From an uncultured Clostridiaceae bacterium (GTDB lineage: Bacteria > Bacillota > Clostridia > TANB77 > CAG-508), in contig CAMOWC010000013.1 of assembly GCA_946628065.1 (NCBI GenBank), forward strand, positions 1 through 32,411: a stretch of DNA of 32,411 bases, read 5' to 3'. Numbering within the stretch: position 1 is the stretch's first letter; every line of letters starts with the position of its first letter. Both the position numbers and the translations under genes were made by a program. Below are positions 1-8,997 of the stretch, piece after piece. The notes beneath the pieces are model-generated. The model saw nothing but the letters and a program-made list of their open reading frames with translations. It had not been told where the DNA came from and did not search any database.

Positions 1-52
1 GTCCCCAGGGGAGGGAAAAACCCCCTTTGGGAAACGTCCCCATTGTCCACGC
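1..52. repeat. Fragment of a GTCCCC-containing palindromic repeat
   Basis: This short GC-rich stretch contains GTCCCC and GGGG/CCCC blocks that can fold on themselves, and AACGTCCCCA recurs in the long hairpin at 9188-9232. It looks like the edge of an intergenic REP-like element cut by the window boundary. It does not look coding. Confidence 0.4.
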
Positions 53-70
53 TCCGTCTTTTGCTTCAAT

Positions 71-99
71 TTGCCTTTTTTGCAATTTTATGGTAAAAT
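71..99 (+). promoter_or_regulatory. Sigma-A-type promoter of the glycosyltransferase cluster
   Basis: TTGCCT (71-76) and TAAAAT (94-99) are 17 bases apart, about 20 bases upstream of the start codon at 122 and its AAGGAG ribosome binding site. Its position suggests it drives the three-gene cluster that follows. Confidence 0.45.
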
Positions 100-121
100 A
101 AATGCCGTAAGGAGAGAGAAA

Positions 122-955
122 ATGATAAATATATTATTGTGTGGAAACAGTAAAGTTTTTGATGGAGCACTAACAGAACTTATTTCTATTACAAATAAAA
201 CAAAAGAAGCAATTAATTGTTATATATTTACCATGGATGCAACTCATATAAAACCACAATATACTCCAATATCAGACGAAGAAATTGAGTATTTAGATGA
301 AGTTGTAAAACAAAAAAATCCTAAAAATATAATTACAAAAATTGACGTTACAAATCTTTATAAACAAGAATTTACTGGTTCTGCAAATGAAACAGCATAT
401 TGCACACCATATACATTATTAAGACTTTTGGCAGATTTAGTGCCTAATATGCCAGACAAACTTTTGTATTTAGACATTGACATGATGGTTGCAGGGGACA
501 TTTCAGAATTATATAACATTGATGTGTCTGAGTATGAATATGCTGCAGTAAAAGAAAAATATGGGCATTGGGTTATTAGACCTGATTACATAAATGCAGG
601 AATGTTACTTTTTAACATGAAAAAAATGAAAGAAACAAAACTGCTGGAAAAAGCAAGAGATATGCTAAGAAAACGAAAGTTATTGTTTGCAGATCAAGAT
701 GCAATTTTTTGGAATACTACAAAAAAACTTCTTTTACCAAGAAAGTATAATGAGCAATCAAGGTTTAATCGCAAAAAAACGTTAATTTGTCATTTTTGCA
801 AGAGACTTTTAATTTGGCCATACCCACGTACTGAAAACTTTAAACAGTGGAATGTAACAGAAGTACACAAAATTTTAAAATGTTATGCATTTGATGATGA
901 CCTATACGAATACATTTATTTAAAGAAAAAATATGAGAAAATGAAGGGAATTTAA
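122..955 (+). CDS. GT8-family glycosyltransferase
   Basis: A 277-residue protein of the GT8 family (LgtC/glycogenin-like retaining transferases that use a nucleotide-sugar and a divalent metal). The metal-binding DxD motif is LDID at residues 117-120. It is followed by the family's INAGMLLFN block and an ADQDA motif. No signal peptide or membrane segment is evident, so it probably acts in the cytoplasm. The ATG at 122 is chosen over an upstream in-frame start at 71 because AAGGAGAG sits just before it and the promoter overlaps the longer version. The next gene starts two bases after its stop and begins with the same domain, so the two are surely cotranscribed and may act on the same lipid or wall glycan. 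The acceptor sugar cannot be read from sequence. Confidence 0.8.
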   Translation: MINILLCGNSKVFDGALTELISITNKTKEAINCYIFTMDATHIKPQYTPISDEEIEYLDEVVKQKNPKNIITKIDVTNLYKQEFTGSANETAYCTPYTLLRLLADLVPNMPDKLLYLDIDMMVAGDISELYNIDVSEYEYAAVKEKYGHWVIRPDYINAGMLLFNMKKMKETKLLEKARDMLRKRKLLFADQDAIFWNTTKKLLLPRKYNEQSRFNRKKTLICHFCKRLLIWPYPRTENFKQWNVTEVHKILKCYAFDDDLYEYIYLKKKYEKMKGI

Positions 956-956
956 T

Positions 957-2747
957 ATGAGACAAGAAAATACTATTCCAATTTTTTTCGCTGTTGACAA
1001 TTCGTATATGCCATTTTTAGCGGTTGCATTAAAATCAATAATGGACAATTCGTCTAATGAAAATACATATCTTATAAAAGTGCTATATACAAACATCAGC
1101 GAAAAAAACATGCAAGAGATAAAAAAAATGCAACAACCTAATTTTGACATTGAGTTTGTTAACCTAAATTATTATATAGACGAGGTTAAAGACAAATTAT
1201 ATACCAGAGATTACTATACAAAAACAACGTATTTTAGGCTTTTTATACCTAATCTGTATCCTCAATTTGATAAAGCATTATATTTAGATGCAGATATTGT
1301 TGTGCTAACTGATGTGGCAGAATTATTCAATCAAGATATAGAGGATAATCTAGTAGCTGCTGTTCCTGATGAAGCTGTGCAAAACACGCCTGAATTCCAA
1401 TCTTATGTAGAAAGGGTTATAGGAATTGCAAGCTACAAAAATTATTTTAACGCTGGGATTCTTCTTATGAACTTAGATGAACTAAGAAAATTTAAGTTTC
1501 AGGAAAAATTTCTTTATTTGCTAGAAACAGTTAAATATACGGTAGCACAGGATCAAGACTATTTAAACAGGCTTTGCAAAGGAAGAGTTAAAATACTAGA
1601 TGCAGTATGGGACAAAATGCCACTGCCTTCAGAAAATATAGCAGATGGAGACTTAAAAATAATACATTACAACTTAGCCTATAAGCCTTGGCATAATCCA
1701 ACACTTTATGAAGACTATTTTTGGAGATATGCAGAACAAACCGATTTCATAGATGAGATTAAAAGAATACGAGAAAACTATACAGAAGAGCAAAGATTCC
1801 AGGACATGAAAACTGGAGAGAACCTCATAAAGCTAGCACAAAAAGAAGCGGATTGTGTAGGTGATGATAGGCAAGTGACAGAAAAAAGAAATATTGAGAA
1901 ATCTGAAGATAGACTTAACATTTTGAAAAAGATAGAAGAACTTGAGAAAAGTGGACAGTTTGATAAAGATGTTGAAAATGACCCACCAACAATTCCTTTG
2001 ATGCCGGAAGAGATAGACTATTTAAATGAAAAACTTTCAAGTAGAGTTAAAACAAAGTTTGCAAATAGAATTGGAGAGCGCTTTTTAGATGTTATTATAA
2101 AAAATAAAAAATTATTAATAAAAGAAATAAAGGGAATAGAAAATTTAAATATGCTTGAAGGTGGAGCAGTTATAACATGCAACCATTTTAATCCATTTGA
2201 TGTATTTGCAATAGAAAAGGCTTTTAGAACGTCTGAACTTATAGGGAGAAAGACATTATATAAAGTTATAAGAGAGGGAAACTACACTAACTTCCCAGGA
2301 CTATATGGATTTTTCTTCAGGAATTGTGATACTCTGCCACTTAGCTCAAATGCAGAAACAATGAAAGAGTTTATGAAGGCAAGTGATACAATTTTAAAAA
2401 GAGGAGACTTAATACTTATGTATCCTGAACAAAGCCTTTGGTGGAATTATAGAAAGCCAAAGCCATTAAAACAAGGAGCTTTTAGAATTGCAGCAAGAAA
2501 CAACGTTCCTGTTATACCTATTTTTATCACAATGGAAGACAGTGAATTTATTGGAGAAGATGGTTTTCCTATACAAGAATATACGATTAATATAGGCGAG
2601 GCAATTAACCCTAATCCCAATTTAGCAGAAAAAGAAAATACTAAATTAATGAAAGATAAAAATACCGAGTTCTGCAAAAAGACTTATGAAGAATTTTATA
2701 ACGTTCCACTAAAATATATAACAGAAAAAGAAAAGGTGAAAATATAG
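957..2747 (+). CDS. Fused GT8 glycosyltransferase and PlsC-type acyltransferase
   Basis: A 596-residue two-domain protein. Residues about 1-280 are a GT8 glycosyltransferase with DAD at 111-113, a FNAGILLMN block and an AQDQD motif. A charged linker (about 280-345) leads to a lysophospholipid-acyltransferase-type domain with the HX4D catalytic motif NHFNPFD near residue 410 and the substrate-binding motif PEQS near 490, followed by VPVIPIFI. The frame is continuous with no internal restart, so the fusion is real in this assembly. Flanked by a lone GT8 gene and a lone acyltransferase gene, it suggests a pathway that adds both a sugar and an acyl chain to an envelope glycolipid. That pathway is inferred; the two domain assignments are solid. 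Confidence 0.8.
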   Translation: MRQENTIPIFFAVDNSYMPFLAVALKSIMDNSSNENTYLIKVLYTNISEKNMQEIKKMQQPNFDIEFVNLNYYIDEVKDKLYTRDYYTKTTYFRLFIPNLYPQFDKALYLDADIVVLTDVAELFNQDIEDNLVAAVPDEAVQNTPEFQSYVERVIGIASYKNYFNAGILLMNLDELRKFKFQEKFLYLLETVKYTVAQDQDYLNRLCKGRVKILDAVWDKMPLPSENIADGDLKIIHYNLAYKPWHNPTLYEDYFWRYAEQTDFIDEIKRIRENYTEEQRFQDMKTGENLIKLAQKEADCVGDDRQVTEKRNIEKSEDRLNILKKIEELEKSGQFDKDVENDPPTIPLMPEEIDYLNEKLSSRVKTKFANRIGERFLDVIIKNKKLLIKEIKGIENLNMLEGGAVITCNHFNPFDVFAIEKAFRTSELIGRKTLYKVIREGNYTNFPGLYGFFFRNCDTLPLSSNAETMKEFMKASDTILKRGDLILMYPEQSLWWNYRKPKPLKQGAFRIAARNNVPVIPIFITMEDSEFIGEDGFPIQEYTINIGEAINPNPNLAEKENTKLMKDKNTEFCKKTYEEFYNVPLKYITEKEKVKI

Positions 2748-2749
2748 AG

Positions 2750-3523
2750 TTGAAAAGTAAAATGGAACAACAAGTAATATACTATTCTAATGAATTAGAA
2801 GATGAGTTTTCAGGTACATATATAAAACCAAGAAACATTGATGAAAGCTATAATTACAGCAAAAATCCTGTATGGGATTTTTGCTCTTTTATAATTCAGA
2901 ATGTTATAAGCATGCCAGTAAAGCTTATATATGCAAAAATAAAATTTAATCTGAAGTTTGAAGGAAAAGAGAAACTTAAAAAATATAGAAAACAAGGATG
3001 TTTTATATATGTAAATCATACACAAAACTTTTTAGATACATTTCTGCCAAGCATTGCAGTATTTCCTAAAAGAAATTTTTTAATTGTTAATCCGGAAAAT
3101 ATTTCAATGAAGGGCACAGGATGGCTAGTTGAAATGCTTGGTGCGATACCTATTCCAAACACAAAAAATGCGACTAAAAATTTTCTTAGGCAAATAGAAA
3201 AAAGAATAGAAAAAAATTCATCAATTACTATATACCCAGAAGCTCACATTTGGCCATATTATACGAAAATAAGAGATTTCAAATCGGTTTCATTTAAATA
3301 TCCTGTAAAAACTAATAAACCTTGTTTTGCTATAACTAATACATACCAACTGAAAAACAATAAAATAGTTATGGTTTCATATGTAGACGGACCTTTTTTT
3401 GCTAATAGCAATTTAAGCGAAAAAGAAGCATGCAATAAATTAAGAGATGAAATTTTTGAATGTATGACAACTAGGAGTAAAAACAATACTGTTGAAAAAA
3501 TAAAGTACATAAAGAAAAGTTAA
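2750..3523 (+). CDS. PlsC-like lysophospholipid acyltransferase
   Basis: A 257-residue acyltransferase with a central hydrophobic segment (about 45-60) that may dip into the membrane. Its catalytic block is NHTQNFLD, an HX5D spacing rather than the textbook HX4D. The downstream block YPEAHIWPYY corresponds to the usual PEG/PEA motif. The start is uncertain: a TTG at 2750 lies about 11 bases after AGGTG, while the ATG at 2762 is further from it than usual. The gene follows the fusion gene with two bases between and completes the envelope-lipid cluster. It could acylate lysophosphatidic acid or a glycolipid; the sequence alone does not decide. Confidence 0.72.
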   Translation: MKSKMEQQVIYYSNELEDEFSGTYIKPRNIDESYNYSKNPVWDFCSFIIQNVISMPVKLIYAKIKFNLKFEGKEKLKKYRKQGCFIYVNHTQNFLDTFLPSIAVFPKRNFLIVNPENISMKGTGWLVEMLGAIPIPNTKNATKNFLRQIEKRIEKNSSITIYPEAHIWPYYTKIRDFKSVSFKYPVKTNKPCFAITNTYQLKNNKIVMVSYVDGPFFANSNLSEKEACNKLRDEIFECMTTRSKNNTVEKIKYIKKS

Positions 3524-3541
3524 AAAAATGTTACAAAAATC

Positions 3542-3572
3542 TTGTACAAATTTACGGAATGTGGTATATAAT
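3542..3572 (+). promoter_or_regulatory. Promoter of the two-component operon
   Basis: TTGTAC (3542-3547) pairs with TATATA (3565-3570, 17-base spacing) or TATAAT (3567-3572, 19-base spacing). It lies 30-60 bases before the response regulator start, which has AGAGGTG as its ribosome binding site. Confidence 0.5.
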
Positions 3573-3603
3573 AGGTATGAAAAAATAAAGAGGTGAACTT
3601 TTT

Positions 3604-4347
3604 ATGGCAAATATAGAAAATGAAGAAAAGAAAACAATACTAATTGTTGATGACGAAAAACCTATAGTAGACATACTAGTATATAATTTGCAAAAAGAAG
3701 GATACAATACTTTAGAGGCTGGAGACGGTGTAACTGCAGTTGACATTGCATTAGAACAAAAACCAGATCTTATATTATTAGACATAATGCTACCTAAAAT
3801 GGATGGACTTGCAGTATGCAAGAGAATAAGACATTCTCTTAATATACCTATTTTAATGCTAACAGCAAAAGATGAGGAAATTGATAAAATTCTAGGATTA
3901 GAATTAGGCGCAGATGACTATATTACAAAGCCTTTTAGTGTACGTGAATTAATGGCAAGAATAAAGGCAAATTTAAGAAAAACAGAAGCAGTTGGAAACT
4001 CAGTAGAAGAAGATGAAAATGTAGGTCAAAAGCAAAAAGCAAAGCATGTTGTTAAACTAGGAGAACTAGAACTTGATCTTGATAAATTTGAAGTAAGAGT
4101 AGGTGGAGAGATTGTTGACCTAACACTAAGAGAGTTTGAAGTTCTTAAATACTTATCTTCAGAACCAGGACAAGTAGTAACAAGAGAAACTCTACTTGAA
4201 AAAGTATGGGGATATGAATATTATGGTGATATAAGAACTGTAGATGTAACAGTAAGAAGAATCAGAGAAAAGATAGAAAAAGATACATCAAACCCTAAAA
4301 TTTTAATCACTAAAAGAGGGGTTGGATATTATCTAGCAGCTGAATAA
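3604..4347 (+). CDS. OmpR/PhoB-family response regulator (WalR/PhoP-like)
   Basis: A 247-residue transcription regulator. The receiver domain (about 10-125) has the acidic pair VDDE, the phospho-acceptor Asp60 in LLDIMLPKMDG, the LTA switch block and the KPF lysine motif. A charged linker with an EEDEN stretch leads to a winged-helix DNA-binding domain (about 150-245) with LTLREFEVL, TRETLLEKVWG and RTVDVTVRRIREKI. It is followed by its histidine kinase and then signal peptidases. In Firmicutes this arrangement resembles WalR (cell wall) or PhoP (phosphate). The sequence resembles both, and the regulon cannot be decided here. Confidence 0.88.
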   Translation: MANIENEEKKTILIVDDEKPIVDILVYNLQKEGYNTLEAGDGVTAVDIALEQKPDLILLDIMLPKMDGLAVCKRIRHSLNIPILMLTAKDEEIDKILGLELGADDYITKPFSVRELMARIKANLRKTEAVGNSVEEDENVGQKQKAKHVVKLGELELDLDKFEVRVGGEIVDLTLREFEVLKYLSSEPGQVVTRETLLEKVWGYEYYGDIRTVDVTVRRIREKIEKDTSNPKILITKRGVGYYLAAE

Positions 4348-4410
4348 AACACACATAACAATTATATGGGGCGGGTTTTGTGCTCGCTCTTTATTAATAA
4401 GGAGAAACAT

Positions 4411-5835
4411 ATGGCAAAAAACTTTAAACTGAAAATTATTATTGTATTTTTAGTAGTTGGAATTGCTGTAATTACAGGGTTTGGAATTTTTGCAATAAAC
4501 CAATTTAAAAATATACAAACAGAAATAGGCATTGAATCTAACAACTTAAAAAATGAAATACAATTGACAAGCTATGCTATTTTTGTTTCAATAGGAGTTT
4601 ATATAGCACTTTCAGTAGCACTCGGAACATTAGTTATAGGAATGCTAACAAACCCAATTGCTAGAATACTAAAAAATGCAGAGAAAATTGCATCTGGCGA
4701 GTCGATAGATGTAAGATACTTAAATCCAGAAAAAGAGGACGCAGAGGTAGGAGATTTGGTTAAGGCTTTTAATTTGATGACAACGGAATTACAAGAAAAT
4801 TTGAATGAAGCTTCTAGACAGAAAAAACAAATAGAAACTATATTACTCCACATGACAGATGGTATAATTGCTTTTGACCTAGAAGGGGGAATATTACACA
4901 TTAATCCGGCAGCAACAAGACTATTACAGCTAACACCTGCCGATGACAATTTTGAAGACATTTTTAAAAAACTAAAAGTAGATATTAACTTAGAAAAAAT
5001 TGTTTACCTGGAGAATTGGACTTCTTATGAACAAAGAATAAATGTGCAAGACAAATTTGTTAATTTATATTTTGCCCCTTTTACTAATGAAATGGATAGA
5101 CCAAATGGAGTAATAGTTGTAATACAAGACATTACAGAGCATGTAAAACTAGACAACATGAGAAAAGAGTTTGTAGCAGATGTATCACACGAGCTAAAGA
5201 CACCTATTACATCAATTATGGGATATGCAGATACATTAGCTGAGGGAGAATATGACAAGCAAACACAAGAGAAGTTCTTAGGAGTAATTGCATCAGAAGC
5301 AAGAAGAATGGCAAGACTTGTTAGCGATTTACTTACTCTTTCACGCTATGACAATAATGAAGCAAAATGGGAAAAAACAGAATTTGATTTAGGCGATTTG
5401 GTAAAAAAATGCTTAGACAGCTTAAGAATCGAGATTGATAAGAAAAATCAGCACTCAGAATGCTTTGTAACAGCAAATGTTCCACCAGTTTTTGCTGACA
5501 AATATGGCATAGAAAGAGTTGTATTAAATATATTAACAAATAGTATAAAATATACAGGAGAAAATGGAACAATAAAAGTGTATGTTGGCTTTGTATATAA
5601 TGATGCATATATTAAAATTATAGACAATGGAATAGGAATCCCAGAAGAGGACTTAACTAAGATATTTGAGAGGTTCTACAGAGTTGACAAAGCGAGAACT
5701 AGAGAAATGGGTGGAACAGGATTAGGACTTTCAATTGCAAAAGAAATACTAGATAAAAATAATGGAAGTATTGATATTAAGAGTAAAGTTGGAGAAGGAA
5801 CAGAAGTAGTAATTAGAGTTCCAACTAAAGGCTAG
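4411..5835 (+). CDS. Membrane sensor histidine kinase (WalK/PhoR-like)
   Basis: A 474-residue kinase partnered with the preceding regulator. Two membrane helices (about 8-30 and 54-78) flank a very short extracytoplasmic loop of about 25 residues, so it probably senses within or near the membrane. A HAMP segment, a PAS domain (about 130-240), the HisKA box VSHELKTPI with phospho-acceptor His260 and a HATPase domain follow. The HATPase domain carries the N box (NILTNSIKYT), G1 box (DNGIGI), F box (FERFYR) and G2 box (GGTGLGLSI). The start at 4411 has AAGGAG six bases upstream; a longer upstream in-frame start at 4366 lacks this. The 63-base gap to the regulator holds no obvious terminator. Confidence 0.88.
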   Translation: MAKNFKLKIIIVFLVVGIAVITGFGIFAINQFKNIQTEIGIESNNLKNEIQLTSYAIFVSIGVYIALSVALGTLVIGMLTNPIARILKNAEKIASGESIDVRYLNPEKEDAEVGDLVKAFNLMTTELQENLNEASRQKKQIETILLHMTDGIIAFDLEGGILHINPAATRLLQLTPADDNFEDIFKKLKVDINLEKIVYLENWTSYEQRINVQDKFVNLYFAPFTNEMDRPNGVIVVIQDITEHVKLDNMRKEFVADVSHELKTPITSIMGYADTLAEGEYDKQTQEKFLGVIASEARRMARLVSDLLTLSRYDNNEAKWEKTEFDLGDLVKKCLDSLRIEIDKKNQHSECFVTANVPPVFADKYGIERVVLNILTNSIKYTGENGTIKVYVGFVYNDAYIKIIDNGIGIPEEDLTKIFERFYRVDKARTREMGGTGLGLSIAKEILDKNNGSIDIKSKVGEGTEVVIRVPTKG

Positions 5836-5849
5836 AAAGGAAGAATAGT

Positions 5850-6477
5850 ATGAATCCAAAAGTAAAAGACATAATAGAATGGATAATATGTATTATTGCT
5901 GCACTTGTATTAGCGCTTGTAATAAGATTTTTCATTGGAACACCAACTGTTGTTGAAAGCTCTTCAATGTATCCAACACTGATAGAAGGACAAAGACTTG
6001 TATTAGACAGAATGGCAAGGACCTTTGGCCATACATATGAAAGAGGAGAAATAGTTACATTTGAAGCACCTAAACAGACAAAACGGATATAACAAAGGTA
6101 CTGAAGAACCTATTGCAATTTTCTATGAACCAAAAGGTGCATTTAACGAATTTTTTTATTATGTATTAGAGATTAACAAAAAAAGCTTTATAAAGCGAGT
6201 AATTGGCTTGCCTGGAGACCATGTATTAATTAGAGATGGGAAGGTTTATATTAATGACCAACTGTTAAATGAACCGTACCTTAAAAGTGATGTTGTAACA
6301 AATAGAACAGGAGACTTTTATGATATTGTAGTACCAGAAGGAACGCTTTTCCTTATGGGGGATAACAGAGAAAAAAGTATGGACTGCAGAAGTTTTGGTT
6401 GCGTACCAATATCAAAAGTTGAGAGCGTTGTTTGGATACGCTTTTGGCCGTTTAATTTATTTGGAAAAGTTGAATAA
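5850..6477 (+). CDS. lepB: Type I signal peptidase 1, interrupted by a CGG +1 frameshift site
   Basis: Signal peptidase I, the membrane serine protease that cleaves signal peptides outside the cytoplasmic membrane. An N-terminal membrane anchor (about 10-28) is followed by the catalytic serine in SSSMYPT (Ser39). The frame reaches CGG at 6084 and would end two codons later at TAA 6090. Omitting the C continues into GYNKGTEEP and a perfect C-terminal half with the catalytic lysine (FIKRVIGLPGD, about Lys115) and the box MGDNREKSMDCR. The restored protein has 208 residues, like the 212-residue paralogue that follows. Because Ser and Lys lie on opposite sides of the site, only the frameshifted product could be active. 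Either it is decoded by a special mechanism (favoured) or the gene is disrupted. Confidence 0.85.
6084..6086 (+). other. In-frame CGG +1 frameshift site 1 (signal peptidase)
   Basis: Codon 79 of the gene, preceded by AAA. The zero frame stops at 6090-6092. Skipping C6084 gives GGA (Gly) and an open frame of 130 residues homologous to the paralogous signal peptidase. Confidence 0.85.
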
Positions 6478-6547
6478 GTAAAAGTTGCGAAAAGGGAAAA
6501 CATGCTGTATAATATTAGACAGAAAATCACGGAAGAGGGGAACCTAT

Positions 6548-7186
6548 GTGAATAAAACAGTAAAAGAAATACTAGAATGGACCTTATGTGTTGTAATTGC
6601 TGTAATTTTAGCACTTATAATAAGATTTTTTGTAGGAGCACCAACAATTGTAAAACAACCATCAATGTACCCAACTTTAAGGCAAGACGAAAGACTTATT
6701 TTAAATAGATGGATTAAAACTTCAAATGGCGAACTTAAAAGAGGAGATATAGTAACTTTTGAATCACCAAGCAAAACATTTGTAGCAAGTACAGAAGCGG
6801 ATTTATCAAATCCTGTTGCTAAATATGAAAATGAACCAAAGAGTATCTTCGGAAAACTCATATACTATGTACTAGAAATAAATAAAACAAGTTTCATAAA
6901 AAGAGTAATCGGCTTACCAGGAGAACATGTAAAAATAGCTAACAATAAAGTATATATAAATGGAGAAGCAATATATGAACCATATTTAGAAAAAGGAGTT
7001 CTTACTACTTCTTTAAATGGTGCATATATTGACATTGTAGTACCAGAAGGAACAGTGTTTTTAATGGGAGATAATAGACCTAAAAGCACAGATAGCAGAT
7101 GCTTTGGGTGCGTGCCAATGTCTAAAATTGAGAGCAAAGTGTGGATACGCTTTTGGCCATTTAATTTATTTGGAGAAGTTAAATAA
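6548..7186 (+). CDS. lepB: Type I signal peptidase 2 (intact paralogue)
   Basis: A 212-residue signal peptidase I with a membrane anchor at about 10-28, catalytic serine in QPSMYPT, catalytic lysine in SFIKRVIGLPGE and box MGDNRPKSTDSR. It closely resembles the preceding gene along its whole length, so the two arose by tandem duplication. It begins with GTG at 6548 after the purine-rich GGAAGAGGGG. An overlapping ATG two bases earlier is out of frame and stops at once, and an in-frame ATG at 6485 would add an unrelated leader. This copy contains no in-frame CGG and needs no frameshift, which makes it an internal control for its neighbour. Confidence 0.9.
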   Translation: MNKTVKEILEWTLCVVIAVILALIIRFFVGAPTIVKQPSMYPTLRQDERLILNRWIKTSNGELKRGDIVTFESPSKTFVASTEADLSNPVAKYENEPKSIFGKLIYYVLEINKTSFIKRVIGLPGEHVKIANNKVYINGEAIYEPYLEKGVLTTSLNGAYIDIVVPEGTVFLMGDNRPKSTDSRCFGCVPMSKIESKVWIRFWPFNLFGEVK

Positions 7187-7202
7187 TTTGGAGGTATTTT
7201 AA

Positions 7203-8081
7203 TTGGCTTTTGAAAAAATTATTGGTAATGATAAAATAAAACAAATGCTAGGAGAAACTATATTATCAGGTAATTATTTACATAGCTATTTGTTCGAAGG
7301 TGAAGAAGGGATTGGCAAAATAATATTTGCTAAAGAATTTTCAAAAGGCATTTTAGAATACAAAAACGACATAGAAAACAATAATCATCCGGATTTAAAT
7401 ATAATAGAACCTGATGGGAACAGTATCAAAATTGAGCAAATTCGTATGTTACAAACAAAAATTATTGAAAAGCCAATTTTAGCAAAAAGGAAAGTCTACA
7501 TTATTGATAAAAGTGAAACAATGACAAAAGAAGCTCAAAATTGCCTTTTGAAGACATTGGAAGAACCACCAGAATTTGCAGTAATTATTTTAATTTGCTC
7601 TAACGAAAATATGCTACTTAGTACAATTAAATCAAGATGCACAAAAGTGGCATTTCAAAAAATTTCAAAAGAAGAAATGAAGCAATTCATAGAAAAAAAT
7701 GGTTTGTTCAAGCATATTTCAGAGAGCATGCTAGAAGCTATAAACGGAAGTATAGGTAATGCGTATAAGATAAAGGAAAACCAAGATTCATATGAAAAAA
7801 CAGAAAAAATATTAGAAAAAATAGATACATATGACAAGATTGAATTTGTAAAAAATGCAGAGTATTTGTATAAGGAAAAAGATAGCATAACAGATGTTCT
7901 TGAATATATCAATGTAATTTTATTTGAAAAAGCTAAAACAGATGACAGATTTATAAATTGCATTCAATATGTAGAAAAAGCAAAAAACAAACTAAAACAA
8001 AATGCGAATTTTGACATGACAATAGATGATATGCTTTTTCATTTATGGGAGGAAGTAAATGAAAACAATAATAGGAGTTAG
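7203..8081 (+). CDS. holB: DNA polymerase III delta' subunit (clamp loader)
   Basis: A 292-residue AAA+ clamp-loader protein. The P-loop region reads GEEGIGKI, with the usual Thr/Ser after GK replaced by Ile, as fits a subunit not expected to hydrolyse ATP. The Walker-B-equivalent stretch YIIDKSETMTKEAQN, the block LLKTLEEPP and the sensor region STIKSRC follow. The four cysteines that bind zinc in many delta' proteins are not evident. Translation starts at TTG 7203, seven bases after GGAGGT. It overlaps the next gene by 23 bases, and holB-yaaT adjacency is common in Firmicutes, which supports the call. Confidence 0.82.
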   Translation: MAFEKIIGNDKIKQMLGETILSGNYLHSYLFEGEEGIGKIIFAKEFSKGILEYKNDIENNNHPDLNIIEPDGNSIKIEQIRMLQTKIIEKPILAKRKVYIIDKSETMTKEAQNCLLKTLEEPPEFAVIILICSNENMLLSTIKSRCTKVAFQKISKEEMKQFIEKNGLFKHISESMLEAINGSIGNAYKIKENQDSYEKTEKILEKIDTYDKIEFVKNAEYLYKEKDSITDVLEYINVILFEKAKTDDRFINCIQYVEKAKNKLKQNANFDMTIDDMLFHLWEEVNENNNRS

Positions 8082-8979
8082 ATTTAGAAAACCTGGAAAA
8101 ATCTATTTTTTTGATCCAGGAGACCTAAATATTGAAAAAGGCAGTAATGTAATAGTAGAAACAAGCATGGGGCAAGAGTTCGGAGAGGTAATGATAGCAA
8201 ACAGAGAAATACCAGAGTCAAAACTTACAGCACCATTAAAAAAAATTATTAGAGTTGCAACACCCAAAGATGTAGAACATGAAAAAGAGAACAAAGAAAA
8301 AGAAAAAGAAGCATTAAAAATATGTGAAGAGAAAATAAAAAAACACAATCTAGACATGAATCTAACAGAAGTCGAATATAAATTTGATGGTAGCAAAATA
8401 GTATTTTATTTTACAGCAGATGGAAGGATTGACTTTCGCGAATTGGTTAAAGATTTAGCAGCAATTTTCCACACTAGAATTGAACTTAGACAGATAGGGG
8501 TAAGGGACGAAATCAAAAAAATAGGTGGAAATGGAATGTGTGGCAGAGAATTATGTTGTTGTTCATTCTTAAGAAATTTTGAAAACGTTTCAATTAAAAT
8601 GGCAAAGGAACAAAATATTTCACTTAATCCATCAAAAATTTCAGGAAATTGCGGAAGACTTATGTGTTGCCTAAAATATGAAGAAGAAGTATATGATGAA
8701 AAATTAAAAAGACTTCCTAAAATAGGAGCAATAGTTAAAACAGAAGACGGAGAAGGAGAAATAGTTGGAATAGAAACGCTAGCAGAAAGAGTAAAAGTTA
8801 AGCTTAAGGACGGAGAAGAAACGTTCTTTAAAAGATTTAATGCTAGTGAAGTAGAAGTAATAAAAGACGTACAAAATGATGAAGACATAGAATCTGATGT
8901 TAATGCAGAAGACTTAGCTGAACTTGAAAAACTAGAAAAACTTGCAGAATCAGATGTAGAAAATGATGAAGAAATATAG
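8059..8979 (+). CDS. PSP1-domain protein (YaaT/RicT-like)
   Basis: A 306-residue PSP1-domain protein. Its central region has the cysteine-rich signature: CGRELCCCSFL, then CGRLMCCLKYE. In Bacillus, YaaT (RicT) belongs to the Y complex, which contains iron-sulfur clusters and helps RNase Y mature mRNAs and control sporulation and competence; the conserved cysteines fit this. The C-terminal 35 residues are a highly acidic tail. The ATG at 8059 lies inside the end of holB and follows GGGAGG, so the two are translationally coupled. Confidence 0.82.
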   Translation: MKTIIGVRFRKPGKIYFFDPGDLNIEKGSNVIVETSMGQEFGEVMIANREIPESKLTAPLKKIIRVATPKDVEHEKENKEKEKEALKICEEKIKKHNLDMNLTEVEYKFDGSKIVFYFTADGRIDFRELVKDLAAIFHTRIELRQIGVRDEIKKIGGNGMCGRELCCCSFLRNFENVSIKMAKEQNISLNPSKISGNCGRLMCCLKYEEEVYDEKLKRLPKIGAIVKTEDGEGEIVGIETLAERVKVKLKDGEETFFKRFNASEVEVIKDVQNDEDIESDVNAEDLAELEKLEKLAESDVENDEEI

Positions 8980-8997
8980 TAAAAGGAGGGGAAAGAA

